Program-made: the position numbers and the translations under genes
Assembly: GCA_024233545.1 (NCBI GenBank)
Contig: JACKPL010000005.1
Span: forward strand, 136,358-200,357
Origin: a bacterium
GTDB taxonomy: Bacteria; Auribacterota; Auribacteria; Auribacterales; Auribacteraceae
Direction of reading: 5' to 3'
DNA: 64,000 nt
Part shown: positions 36,055-44,928 of the stretch, one piece after another
How positions within the stretch are numbered: position 1 is the stretch's first letter
Layout: every line of letters begins with the position of its first letter
Notes under the pieces: generated by a model
Told to the model about the DNA's origin: nothing
The model's database searches: none
Seen by the model: the letters and a program-made list of their open reading frames with translations, nothing else

Positions 36055-37354
36055 CCAACTATTAAAACAGGTAACAGCTAAAGTTTCAGCCGGACTAGTA
36101 TTTGGCTGTTTCGTTTATTTCTTCTTTACTTTGATGCTTGCCGCACGCGACTGGGACAATGTATTCGATTTGCCGGATTTGCCGGAAAATACGGTAATGT
36201 TTGACCATGAGAAAATTTTTGCGTATAGAGGGCGCATCGGCTATTTTGTGCTTCCTCCGTCAAAAATGGGTATCTATTTTGACTCCAAAGTTAATTACCA
36301 ACGGCCGGAAGAAGAAGAAACATCCGAAAAAGATAATGACGCAATGCATAAAACCGGTTTGGATTACTTCGGCGGCGAAGCGATTGCCGATAAGGAAATC
36401 TGGCATGACCAAGAATCAATTAAAGTGATTTTCGACCGTAAAAACGTCGGGCTTTCTTTTTGCGGCGCTTATATTATGATACTCGGCGACTTGTCATCAT
36501 ATGGCACAATGACGTTTATGATTAAAGGGCAAGACGGTGGCGAATCATTTCAGATTGGCGTCAATGATGCAATATCGAATAAGCGTGAAGATGCCGTCTT
36601 TATCGGTTCTATCAACAGGTTTCTTCCCGGCGGAATAACCCGCGATTGGCAAATGGTTAAAATCAATTTAACTGAATTTTATGGTCCGGATTTAAGCCAG
36701 ATAATGAGTTTTGTACTCGATTTTAATGAGGAATCTAAAGGCACTTTTTGTTTTGATGATTTACGGTTTTATAAAGATGCTCTCTATTCGCCTTGGGAAA
36801 ATATATATAAAACAGGCTATTTATTATTAGATAATTTCGATTATAATTATCTCAATTTATTAGGGCGGAAAGCGAATGTTTATAAAAAATTACCGTCATA
36901 TTGTAAGCATACTCTCGATCCGGATGTGTTTTATGGGGAACAAGGCAAGTCGTTAAGATTAGACTTTAATAAGGGCGGGACGGGATGGACTGGTTATTTT
37001 ACATTGCTGAACCAGATTGATGGCGAATGGTTTGATTTATCGGGATTTGATCGCGTCACGTTTATGGTGAAAGGAAAAAAAGGGGGAGAAACATTCGAAA
37101 TTGGAATGGCTGATAAAAATTGGGTTACCATTGGCGATTCACTCAAAGCAGGGCCGATCGAAAAATATTTACCCAATGGTGTTACTCAAGAATGGCAGGA
37201 GGTTGCGATCAAATTGACTGATTTCGGATTGCTTGATTTTAGTGAAATGGGGTCGTTTGTAATAAATTTTCATAAAAAAAGTGAAGGGGCTATTTGGATC
37301 GATGACCTCAAGTTTTATCTCAAACAAGAAGAAGAAGAAGAACCGGAATGGTAA
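36047..37354 (+). CDS. Exported protein with two CIA30/CBM-like beta-sandwich modules
   Basis: This protein of about 435 residues has a hydrophobic N-terminal segment (AGLVFGCFVYFFFTLMLAA) that is a signal peptide or membrane anchor. Two copies of the module follow. The first (about 50-245) has MTFMIKGQDGGESFQIGV, GGITRDWQMVKINLTEF and FDDLRFY. The second (about 255-430) has GYFTLLNQI, VTFMVKGKKGGETFEIGMAD, NGVTQEWQEVAIKLTDFG and WIDDLKFY. The start codon at 36047 overlaps the upstream stop; an ATG at 36014 is less likely. No catalytic motif is visible, so a binding or structural role is inferred. It ends in an acidic EEEEEPEW tail. Confidence 0.75.
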   Translation: MNNQLLKQVTAKVSAGLVFGCFVYFFFTLMLAARDWDNVFDLPDLPENTVMFDHEKIFAYRGRIGYFVLPPSKMGIYFDSKVNYQRPEEEETSEKDNDAMHKTGLDYFGGEAIADKEIWHDQESIKVIFDRKNVGLSFCGAYIMILGDLSSYGTMTFMIKGQDGGESFQIGVNDAISNKREDAVFIGSINRFLPGGITRDWQMVKINLTEFYGPDLSQIMSFVLDFNEESKGTFCFDDLRFYKDALYSPWENIYKTGYLLLDNFDYNYLNLLGRKANVYKKLPSYCKHTLDPDVFYGEQGKSLRLDFNKGGTGWTGYFTLLNQIDGEWFDLSGFDRVTFMVKGKKGGETFEIGMADKNWVTIGDSLKAGPIEKYLPNGVTQEWQEVAIKLTDFGLLDFSEMGSFVINFHKKSEGAIWIDDLKFYLKQEEEEEPEW

Positions 37355-37393
37355 TATAAATTGCGTAATTTAAATATGGAGGACGTAAACCCT

Positions 37394-38017
37394 ATGAAAA
37401 AAATCCTTAACATTTTAACCGGCAGTTTAGTTTGTTTATGTGCTATATCGGTATATGCACAGGAAGAATCATCAGTTGAGCCCCGTTTAATTGATAACTT
37501 TGAAAAACAAGGCAATACATTCGGCGGCCGTTCCAGTACTTATATGCAGGCACCTTCTGCAGTTTTAGCTGTGAGATCGGAAGAAATTTTCCATTCTGAT
37601 AAACGGTCTCTGGAACTCAAATATAAAAAAGCCGCTGAAGGCGGCCCTTATGGAAAAGGCGGATGGTGCGGATACTATACGGTTATTAAAGACGGCCCGC
37701 GCAAATATTATGATGCATCAGCCTATATGTATTTAACATTCTGGGTTAAAGGCGAAAAGGGCGAAGAAAATTTTAAAATCGGTGTTGCCGATGAAGTTTG
37801 GGACCAAAGAGAAGATTCAATGAAGTCCGAACAAATAGGCGCGTACCTTGAAGCCGGAAAAATAACAACTGAATGGCAAAAAGCAAAAATACCGTTAGAA
37901 GATTTCTGGGTTGATACAAAAAAACTTGCTTCGCTTGCAATTTGCTTTGAATCGGAGTGTTTCCCTTCAGGCGGCGGCAAAGGAACAATATATATTGATG
38001 ATTTGCAGTTTGAATAA
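37394..38017 (+). CDS. Secreted single-module CIA30/CBM-like protein
   Basis: This 207-residue protein begins with a clear signal peptide (MKKILNILTGSLVCLCAIS, probable cleavage after VYA) and consists of one beta-sandwich module. Shared motifs are RLIDNFEKQG, GPYGKGGWCGYYT, LTFWVKGEKGEENFKIGVAD, ITTEWQKAKIPLEDF and GTIYIDDLQFE. ATG 37394 is chosen because GGAGG lies about 11 nt upstream and it begins the signal peptide; an earlier in-frame ATG at 37376 overlaps the Shine-Dalgarno sequence. It is closest to the next gene, sharing the GPYGKGGWCGYY block, and the two probably arose by duplication. Carbohydrate binding is inferred from fold resemblance only. Confidence 0.78.
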   Translation: MKKILNILTGSLVCLCAISVYAQEESSVEPRLIDNFEKQGNTFGGRSSTYMQAPSAVLAVRSEEIFHSDKRSLELKYKKAAEGGPYGKGGWCGYYTVIKDGPRKYYDASAYMYLTFWVKGEKGEENFKIGVADEVWDQREDSMKSEQIGAYLEAGKITTEWQKAKIPLEDFWVDTKKLASLAICFESECFPSGGGKGTIYIDDLQFE

Positions 38018-38039
38018 TAAGAAATTACCGAGATTCTTA

Positions 38040-38729
38040 ATGCATAAACAAATAAAAATCATTCTAGGTTTTGTCGTTGTATTACTATGGAATTCTTCCG
38101 TACAATGTCAACCCATGCAAGGGATATATGATGAAGCTATGGAGTTCGGCCAACCAGAAACTGCTCAGGCGGATCGTTTGGTCATTGATGATTTTGAAGA
38201 ACCCTCAAAGTTGAATCTTCTCCATGGAATGACTAACGTATACCTGATGGCGCCTTCGCGTGTGATGATGTCTACAGCAGTTGACGAGCGTGATTCAACA
38301 AAAACTGTTGTACTCAAACTTAAATTTCAACGGTTTGGCGAAGGCGGCCCTTATGGAAAAGGCGGTTGGTGCGGCTATTACTCTGCTGTAAAAGAAATGC
38401 TCAAAACTGGAACAAAGTATTTTGATGCAACAAATTATACGTATTTGACGTTATGGGTTCGCGGAGAAATAGGCGGAGAAAATTTTATTCTCGGTATGTC
38501 TGATAAGCATTGGGATAAAGCAGGAGATACGGTAAAAAGCAATCAGATAATCGCTTATCTTCCCGAAAAAAAAATTACTACCAAATGGCAACAGGCGCGA
38601 GTGCCTCTCTCCGATTTTATGCTTGATTTAAGTAAACTTGCATCTATTGCCATTAGCTTTGAACGCGAATGTTTCCCTGACGGCATTGGCGATGGAGTAG
38701 TGTATATTGACGATATTGCTTTTGAGTAA
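38040..38729 (+). CDS. Secreted single-module CIA30/CBM-like protein (paralogue of the preceding gene)
   Basis: This 229-residue protein has a signal peptide (MHKQIKIILGFVVVLLW, probable cleavage near VQC-QP) and a short linker before one module. The module carries LVIDDFEEPS, GPYGKGGWCGYYS, LTLWVRGEIGGENFILGMSD, ITTKWQQARVPLSDF and GVVYIDDIAFE. The start at 38040 is chosen at the signal peptide; the frame continues upstream into the preceding gene without support. Identity to the preceding gene's product is obvious by eye across the whole module. It is the last of the four module-bearing genes; metabolic genes follow. Confidence 0.78.
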   Translation: MHKQIKIILGFVVVLLWNSSVQCQPMQGIYDEAMEFGQPETAQADRLVIDDFEEPSKLNLLHGMTNVYLMAPSRVMMSTAVDERDSTKTVVLKLKFQRFGEGGPYGKGGWCGYYSAVKEMLKTGTKYFDATNYTYLTLWVRGEIGGENFILGMSDKHWDKAGDTVKSNQIIAYLPEKKITTKWQQARVPLSDFMLDLSKLASIAISFERECFPDGIGDGVVYIDDIAFE

Positions 38730-38780
38730 CCTTTCTTTATTCCATATAATCATCAACTGTTGACCGGAGTAAAATTTTCC

Positions 38781-40688
38781 ATGTCCAACTCTTTCAGAGA
38801 ACTGCTTGCCCAGCGAGACCGTATTATAATTTTCGATGGAGCAATGGGAACATATTTATATGTTAAAGGTGTAAATATTCATGTCAATTATGATCAATTG
38901 AATATTACAGCTCCTGATTTGATTAAAAGTATTCATGAAGAATATATTAAAGCTGGTGCAGAAGTTATATCTACGAATACGTTTGGTGCCAATCGCTTTA
39001 AACTAGGGAACGATAGCATTGGAGAGCAGCTTGAGCAAATAATACGGTCAGGTGTCCGCATTGCACGGGCGGCGGCTGAAAAAACCGGTACGTTTGTCGA
39101 AGGCGAAATTGGGCCGATTGGAAAACTTATCGAACCTTTGGGACCGATTTCAAGAAATGAAGCACGCACTATTTTTACTGAGCAAGTAAAAATATTAACA
39201 GATGAAGGCGTTGACCTTATCGCTCTCGAAACATTTTCCGATTTGCGCGAGCTGGAGCTTGCTATAGAGTGTATCCAGTCCATATGCGATGTGCCCATCG
39301 TAGCTCAGTTATCACTTACGGAAGATTGTACTACCGTTTTAGGGGTTACTCCTGAGCAGTTAGCTGAACTTGGACGCCGTAAAAATATCGATGTTATCGG
39401 ATTTAATTGTTCTGTCGGGCCGCATCATCTTCTCGCGGCTGTTGAACGATTAAAAACATATTCCGATCAGATTATTGCTGTCCAGCCTAATTCAGGCAAT
39501 CCCAAAATCATTGAAGGAAGAAGTATGTATTTGTGTACTCCGGAGTATTTTGCATCTTATGCTCGCAGATATATGCTGAATAATGTGCGCATTATTGGCG
39601 GATGTTGTGGAATTCATCCCGAGCATATTAAATTGTTGCGGGATGCGGTTAAATCGGTTGCTCTCGGCTTTGTTCATGATGATAGCAGTACAAAATCGAC
39701 TATTGAAATTGTTGCTGATGCGAAAAAAGCTCCGGGTATTGAACCTGTACCGATTGAGAAACGTTCTCATCTTGCAAAACGGTTGAAAGAAGGAGCATTT
39801 GTAGCGAGTGTTGAGATTACGCCTCCGCCCGGATGTGATGCGACAAAAGTTGTGGATAAAGCGCAGTTTTTGAAAGAACATGGCGTTGATGCGATCAATA
39901 TTCCTGACGGTCCGCGGGCAAGTGCGCGTATGTGCCCTCAAATGCTTGCCGTCATACTTGAAACCAGCATCAAGATGGAGACTATTATTCATTATTGTTG
40001 TAGAGACCGGAATGTTATCGGGATGCAAGCCGACTTGCTGGGTGCTTCTGCCGCTGGGATTAACAATATCTTAGCAATAACCGGCGATCCGCCGAAACTC
40101 GGTCATTATCCGTATGCGACAGCCGTGTTTGATGTCGATTCCATTGGGTTAACTGATTTAATCAATCGGCTTAACCATGGGTTAGACCTTGCAGGAAATG
40201 AAATGAAAAATGCCACTAAATACTTTGCAGGAGTGGGAGTTAATCCAGTTGCTCCGAATTATGATTTGGAACTTAAACGGTTTTATAAAAAAATTGAAGC
40301 GGGCGCTGAATTTGCCATTACACAACCGGTATTTGATCCTGAAAGGATGCTGAAATTTTTGGATGATATCAAGGATGTTACTATACCGATACTTGCAGGT
40401 ATTTGGCCGCTTGCAAGTTACCGGAATGCTGATTTCCTCAATTCAGAGATACCTGAAGTTTCAATTCCTGATTATATCATGGAGAGAATGAAAAAAGTAA
40501 CCGATAAAGACGAGGCCAGCCTTGAAGGTGTAGCGATCGCACGTGAGACCATCGAAATGATTAAAGGACGTATACGGGGAATTCAAGTAAGCGCGCCTTT
40601 TGGAAGAGTAGACCTTGCAATGAAAGTGATTGAAGGGTTCATCACCCCGGACCCCGAATATCAAAAAGTCAATCGTATTTTATACTAA
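38781..40688 (+). CDS. Bifunctional homocysteine S-methyltransferase / 5,10-methylenetetrahydrofolate reductase
   Basis: The N-terminal domain (about 1-300) is a zinc-dependent homocysteine methyltransferase barrel: IFDGAMGTYLY, STNTFGANRFKL, and zinc ligands in IGFNCSVGP and IGGCCGIHPEH. The C-terminal domain (about 330-620) is MTHFR-like: SVEITPPPG, the FAD region HYCCRDRN and LAITGDPPKLG, and FAITQPVFDPE. The architecture matches Bacillus YitJ. It should make 5-methyl-THF and transfer a methyl group to homocysteine, although the methyl donor of such fusions is uncertain. ATG 38781 is preferred, with GGAG upstream; a TTG at 38760 would add seven residues. It converges on metE across a shared terminator. 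Confidence 0.93.
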   Translation: MSNSFRELLAQRDRIIIFDGAMGTYLYVKGVNIHVNYDQLNITAPDLIKSIHEEYIKAGAEVISTNTFGANRFKLGNDSIGEQLEQIIRSGVRIARAAAEKTGTFVEGEIGPIGKLIEPLGPISRNEARTIFTEQVKILTDEGVDLIALETFSDLRELELAIECIQSICDVPIVAQLSLTEDCTTVLGVTPEQLAELGRRKNIDVIGFNCSVGPHHLLAAVERLKTYSDQIIAVQPNSGNPKIIEGRSMYLCTPEYFASYARRYMLNNVRIIGGCCGIHPEHIKLLRDAVKSVALGFVHDDSSTKSTIEIVADAKKAPGIEPVPIEKRSHLAKRLKEGAFVASVEITPPPGCDATKVVDKAQFLKEHGVDAINIPDGPRASARMCPQMLAVILETSIKMETIIHYCCRDRNVIGMQADLLGASAAGINNILAITGDPPKLGHYPYATAVFDVDSIGLTDLINRLNHGLDLAGNEMKNATKYFAGVGVNPVAPNYDLELKRFYKKIEAGAEFAITQPVFDPERMLKFLDDIKDVTIPILAGIWPLASYRNADFLNSEIPEVSIPDYIMERMKKVTDKDEASLEGVAIARETIEMIKGRIRGIQVSAPFGRVDLAMKVIEGFITPDPEYQKVNRILY

Positions 40689-40712
40689 GTGTAGTTTTAA
40701 ATTTTTATAAAC

Positions 40713-40750
40713 AAAAAGAGCAGAGTTTTATTATATACTCTGCTCTTTTT
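40713..40750. terminator. Bidirectional intrinsic terminator between convergent methionine genes
   Basis: AAAAAGAGCAGAGT pairs with ACTCTGCTCTTTTT with a loop of about 10 nt. A-runs and T-runs flank both sides, so it can serve both the plus-strand homocysteine methyltransferase gene and minus-strand metE. Confidence 0.88.
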
Positions 40751-40774
40751 GCTTTAATGAACCGTAGGATTCTC

Positions 40775-43045
40775 TCAGTTGCTGGCGCGTAATTCTTCAG
40801 CGACTGTGACCATATTCTTCAATGCGGGAATAGTTTCTTCATACCCGCGTGTTTTTAAGCCGCAATCGGGGTTAATCCAGCATAACCCTTTATCGATAAC
40901 ATGTATTGAACGTTTAGCGATTTGCGTCATTTCTTCTTTTTTAGGGATTCTGGGTGAATGGATATCGTAAACGCCGACTCCTATGCCATGGTTGTAATTA
41001 AACTTCTCGAATGCTTCAAGAATTTCTCCTTTGCTTCGAGAAGCTTCGATCGAGATTACATCTGAATCCATATTAAGAATGTGTTCAATGATTTCATTAA
41101 ATTCAGAATAGCACATATGAGTATGTATTTGTGTGCTCTCCTTGACCGTATTATTCGTGAGACGGAAGGATTCTACTGCCCAGCGTAAATATGCTTGCTG
41201 TTTGCTTTTCTTCAGCGGAAGCCCTTCGCGAAAAGCAGGTTCGTCAATCTGAATGATTTTAATACCGGCCTTTTCAAGGTCAATGACTTCTTTTTTCAGA
41301 GCGAGCGCTACTTGAAAAGCAACGTCTTTTTTCTGTATGTCGTTCCGGTAAAACGACCAGTTCACTATAGTGACAGGGCCGGTCAACATTCCTTTCATTG
41401 GTTTATCGGTAAGCGATTGGGCATAAACAGTTTCATTGACTGTCATTTGCTCAGGGCGCGATACATCGCCGTAAATGATCGGGGGGCGCACACAGCGGGA
41501 ACCGTACGATTGTACCCATCCATTTTTCGTAAACGCGAACCCATCCATTTTCTCGCCGAAAAACTCGACCATATCGGTTCGTTCAAATTCTCCGTGTACG
41601 AGCACATCGATCCCGATCTCTTCTTGAAGTTTCACTACTTCTTGTATACTTTTGTTAATGAAGGATTCATATTCGTCAATGGAAATTTTACCGTTCCGAT
41701 ATGCCGCCCGGGTTTTGCGGACTTCGGCTGTTTGCGGGAAACTGCCGATGGTAGTTGTGGGGAACAGAGGCAGACTGAGTTCTTTAAGCTGTTTTGAGTA
41801 ACGAGATGCGAACGGGTGTTTGCGCTGTATATTATTCGGGTCAATTTCCGCCATTTCTTTTTGGACTGACTGGTTAGCGAATAATGCACGGATTTTTTCA
41901 AGGTTTTGAGTAGGAATAGGAGCATTGTTGACGATAATTGCCTGAATTGTTTTGAGCTCTTCTATCCGTTCGCTGGCAAACGAAAGCAACGCTATAACAT
42001 TATTGTCAAGATGCCCTTTTTCCGGTTCAAGCGACCATGGCAAATGAAAGAGGGGCGCCGCATGGGTAAGGATTATTGAATCTTTGCCGACGCAGGAAAT
42101 AATCTCTTTAACCAACGGGATAACATTTTTATATTCTGTTTTCCATGGGTTTCTACCGGATATAATACCGGCAATCAGGATTTTGCCTTTCGGAAAGCCG
42201 TGGGCTTTGAGGCTTTTTAAATTTTCGTCATTAACGACAAAATCAAGCCCGATACCTGCAACGGGGAGTTCATTGACTATCTTTTTATAGTGCGACAAAC
42301 TTTCATAGTAAGTGTTAACAAAAACTTTTAATGAAGTAAGCCCTTGCGTAACAATAGTATATGCATCAATAAGTATGGATATGTTTTTTTCACTCTGTTC
42401 GAGAACGAGGGAAGGTTCATCGAGTTGAATGTGGGTGACGCCAGCTTTTTCCAAATTTTTGAGCAATTGATTATAAACTTTAGCAAGAGATTTAACCAAT
42501 GATTCAAATTGCGGGCTTTCATCAGCTTTGACTGTTTCATTGCCGATTATTTTACTCAGTGATATATAAGTAAACGGCCCGACAAAAACAGGGTTCGGGT
42601 TATTGCCGAGAATACTTTTGGCAAATGTATATGCATCTTCCTGAGCGTTTTTTGCTAAAGAGAATGTTCCCGTTAGTTCGGGAACGATGTAATGGTAGTT
42701 TGTGTCAAACCATTTTGTCATTTCGCAGGCAATTGCATCATCAGTGCCGCGAGCCATAGCATAATAAAGTTTCAGCGGGTCAGCGATATTTTTAAACCGG
42801 TCGGGAATAACACCAAACATTATGGATAAATCCAGCATGAAGTCGTATCCTGAAAAGTCGCCGGATGAAATAATGTCGATTCCAGCGTTTTTGCATGTCT
42901 CTAAACGCATACGGTTTACCGTGTTATATTCGGAGCGCAAATCGCTTCCAGTAATTTCGCCGCTCCAATATTTTTCCATTGTTTTTTTAAGTTCTCTATT
43001 CGGCCCCATTTTCGGGAAGCCATAAACAGATGTTTTCATGGACAT
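40775..43045 (-). CDS. metE: Cobalamin-independent methionine synthase
   Basis: MetE transfers the methyl group of 5-methyl-THF-polyglutamate to homocysteine without B12. The 756 residues comprise the two barrels of the family. The N-terminal half has VYGFPKMGPNRELKK and later THIQLDEPSLVLE; the C-terminal catalytic half has TTTIGSFPQTAEVR, IIQIDEPAFREGLPL, the zinc ligands in IHTHMCYSEFNEI, and the last Cys in INPDCGLKTRGYEE. The start has GGAGG 6 nt upstream on the minus strand. It may use 5-methyl-THF made by the MTHFR domain encoded opposite. No SAM riboswitch or other leader is recognisable in the roughly 270-nt upstream region. Confidence 0.96.
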   Translation of the reverse strand: MSMKTSVYGFPKMGPNRELKKTMEKYWSGEITGSDLRSEYNTVNRMRLETCKNAGIDIISSGDFSGYDFMLDLSIMFGVIPDRFKNIADPLKLYYAMARGTDDAIACEMTKWFDTNYHYIVPELTGTFSLAKNAQEDAYTFAKSILGNNPNPVFVGPFTYISLSKIIGNETVKADESPQFESLVKSLAKVYNQLLKNLEKAGVTHIQLDEPSLVLEQSEKNISILIDAYTIVTQGLTSLKVFVNTYYESLSHYKKIVNELPVAGIGLDFVVNDENLKSLKAHGFPKGKILIAGIISGRNPWKTEYKNVIPLVKEIISCVGKDSIILTHAAPLFHLPWSLEPEKGHLDNNVIALLSFASERIEELKTIQAIIVNNAPIPTQNLEKIRALFANQSVQKEMAEIDPNNIQRKHPFASRYSKQLKELSLPLFPTTTIGSFPQTAEVRKTRAAYRNGKISIDEYESFINKSIQEVVKLQEEIGIDVLVHGEFERTDMVEFFGEKMDGFAFTKNGWVQSYGSRCVRPPIIYGDVSRPEQMTVNETVYAQSLTDKPMKGMLTGPVTIVNWSFYRNDIQKKDVAFQVALALKKEVIDLEKAGIKIIQIDEPAFREGLPLKKSKQQAYLRWAVESFRLTNNTVKESTQIHTHMCYSEFNEIIEHILNMDSDVISIEASRSKGEILEAFEKFNYNHGIGVGVYDIHSPRIPKKEEMTQIAKRSIHVIDKGLCWINPDCGLKTRGYEETIPALKNMVTVAEELRASN

Positions 43046-43207
43046 TGCTTTCCTCCAAAACCTATTAGTGGGTGTTCAACAATTCAAAGGGCGAATGATA
43101 TGATATTTCAATAAAGTTTGCATCAAAAAAATTATTTTTTAATGGTATCGGTATTGAAATTTTGCTAAAAAAACGTTTTTAAAATTAATTTGAAAAAATC
43201 TATTCAT

Positions 43208-43237
43208 TTGACATTTTCTCAACTCAAGTGATATATT
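43208..43237 (+). promoter_or_regulatory. Candidate sigma-70 promoter for the acetyltransferase gene
   Basis: TTGACA at 43208-43213 and TATATT at 43232-43237 are separated by 18 nt, about 80 nt upstream of the GNAT start. Both boxes are close to consensus. The 272-nt region between metE and this gene contains no other feature I can support. Confidence 0.55.
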
Positions 43238-43317
43238 CTTCGGAATAATTTGACAAACTGGAATTTCGTAAACTCTATGAAGATTGGTTCGCATGGCGAG
43301 AAAGGGTCAAATGACAT

Positions 43318-43779
43318 ATGCCTGTGCAGATTGCAAAACCGACATTAACCCAAGTTGGAGCAATCAAAGCTCTGCTGGATTTTTTTGCTCTCCAGAATGC
43401 GGTGCTTCCCCGGTCAGTCTTAGATATTTGCGAAAAGATTCAAATGTTCTGGGTTGCTGTTCGCAATGATGTTGTTGTCGGTTGCGTTGGATTACAGTTT
43501 TATCCCGATTATTTTGCCGAAATACAATCATTGGCGGTTGATTCGTCTTGTCAAGGGCAAGGTATTGGGAGTTCTCTTGTAAATAAATGTATAATCGATG
43601 CAAAAAAGTATGGCGCAAAGAGGTTATTTGCGCTAACAAATATACCGCGTTATTTCGAACAATTTGAATTTAAAAAAATAGAAAAATCAAGCCTTCCGCA
43701 GAAAATATGGAAGGAAACCATTAATTTTGAATTGAGGCAGAACCCTGAACACTCTGCTATCGATTTGATTCTAGAATAA
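43318..43779 (+). CDS. GNAT acetyltransferase, N-acetylglutamate synthase-like
   Basis: This 153-residue single-domain acetyltransferase has the acetyl-CoA motif SLAVDSSCQGQGIGSSLVN and the C-terminal stretch YFEQFEFKKIEKSSLPQKIWKE, shared with short ArgA/NAGS-like proteins. It may start arginine synthesis by acetylating glutamate. The usual C-terminal Cys motif of those proteins is not seen, and the ribosome-binding site is weak, so substrate assignment is tentative. A leuB-type gene follows after 47 nt, giving an amino-acid biosynthesis context. Confidence 0.75.
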   Translation: MPVQIAKPTLTQVGAIKALLDFFALQNAVLPRSVLDICEKIQMFWVAVRNDVVVGCVGLQFYPDYFAEIQSLAVDSSCQGQGIGSSLVNKCIIDAKKYGAKRLFALTNIPRYFEQFEFKKIEKSSLPQKIWKETINFELRQNPEHSAIDLILE

Positions 43780-43826
43780 AAAACATACCGTGAATTTCAT
43801 AGCGATAAATACACAGGAGGAACAGA

Positions 43827-44891
43827 ATGTCGAAAACATATAAAATTGCCGTAATTGGTGGTGACGGAACAGGCCCTGAAGTAATCCGCGAAGGATTGAA
43901 AGTTATTAACGCAGTAAGCAAAGTATCGGGTTTTAAATACGAAACAATCAATTTTCCCTGCGGTGGCGAACGTTACCTTAAAACCGGCGACATTATAACC
44001 GATACGGAATTAAAAGACCTACGTAAAGCCGATGCGATTTATCTCGGCGCAATCGGGCATCCTGATGTTAAACCCGGCATTCTTGAACACGGTATTCTCT
44101 TGCGCCTTAGGTTTGAGCTTGATCAGTATATCAATCTGCGGCCGGTGAAATTATATCCTAATGTCTATACGCCTTTACGCGACAAAGGCCCGGACGAAAT
44201 TGATTTTGTAGTGGTGCGTGAAAACACTGAAGGGCTTTATGTTGGCAATGGCGGTTTTTTTAAGAAAGGGACGCCTGACGAAGTAGCTACACAATTGATG
44301 ATAAATACCCGTAAAGGCGTTGAGAGATGCATCCGGTATGCTTTTGAATTTACACGCAAACGCAATCAGGAAAAGAAATTGACCTTATGCGCAAAAACAA
44401 ATGTTTTGACCTATGCTCATGATTTGTGGTGGCGCGCTTTTAATGAAGTAGGAGAAGAATACTCTGATATAAAACGGGATTATGCCCATGTTGATGCAAC
44501 ATGCATGTGGATGGTGAAAAATCCTGAATGGTTTGATGTGATCGTGACTACTAATATGTTCGGCGACATCATTACCGACCTTGGAGCAATGATTCAAGGC
44601 GGCATGGGGATCGCCGCGGGCGGCAATATTAACCCTGAAGGCGTGTCGATGTTTGAGCCGATCGGAGGTTCCGCGCCCAAGTATACAGGGCAAGGAGTGA
44701 TCAATCCGCTTGCCGCGATATCAGCCGGTCAAATGATGCTTGAAACTCTCGGAGAAACCAATGCCGCCCAGCGAATTGAAAAAGCAGTCATTGCCGTGTT
44801 GCAAAAACACCTGAAGAGTTTATCAGCAGGCAAAATGGGATATTCTACTTCAGAAGTCGGCGATCTTGTGGCAAAATATGCAGTCGAATAG
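43827..44891 (+). CDS. leuB: 3-isopropylmalate dehydrogenase-type beta-decarboxylating dehydrogenase
   Basis: This 354-residue protein belongs to the isopropylmalate/isocitrate dehydrogenase family. It has IAVIGGDGTGPEVI at the N-terminus, the substrate-binding LLRLRFELDQYINLRPV, VVRENTEGLYVG, the metal-binding NMFGDIITDLGAMIQGG and the NAD-binding GSAPKYTGQGVINPLA. The LLRLRFELDQY stretch favours isopropylmalate over isocitrate, so leucine synthesis is likely. Tartrate or homoisocitrate dehydrogenase remains possible because leuA, leuC and leuD are not in the window. The start has AGGAGG upstream. Confidence 0.85.
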   Translation: MSKTYKIAVIGGDGTGPEVIREGLKVINAVSKVSGFKYETINFPCGGERYLKTGDIITDTELKDLRKADAIYLGAIGHPDVKPGILEHGILLRLRFELDQYINLRPVKLYPNVYTPLRDKGPDEIDFVVVRENTEGLYVGNGGFFKKGTPDEVATQLMINTRKGVERCIRYAFEFTRKRNQEKKLTLCAKTNVLTYAHDLWWRAFNEVGEEYSDIKRDYAHVDATCMWMVKNPEWFDVIVTTNMFGDIITDLGAMIQGGMGIAAGGNINPEGVSMFEPIGGSAPKYTGQGVINPLAAISAGQMMLETLGETNAAQRIEKAVIAVLQKHLKSLSAGKMGYSTSEVGDLVAKYAVE

Positions 44892-44928
44892 AATGTTATG
44901 CAATAACTAACTAAACAGGATGAGAAAC

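Noticed and set aside
43046..43317. A SAM or cobalamin riboswitch upstream of metE
   Set aside because: I looked for conserved riboswitch cores on the minus strand and found none; the region is AT-rich and holds only the opposing promoter candidate.
43284..43469. A 61-codon frame with a zinc-finger-like CADCKTDINPSW and CSPECG pattern overlapping the acetyltransferase gene
   Set aside because: It is out of frame with the strongly supported GNAT domain, has no good ribosome-binding site, and the Cys pattern is explained by the overlapping coding sequence.
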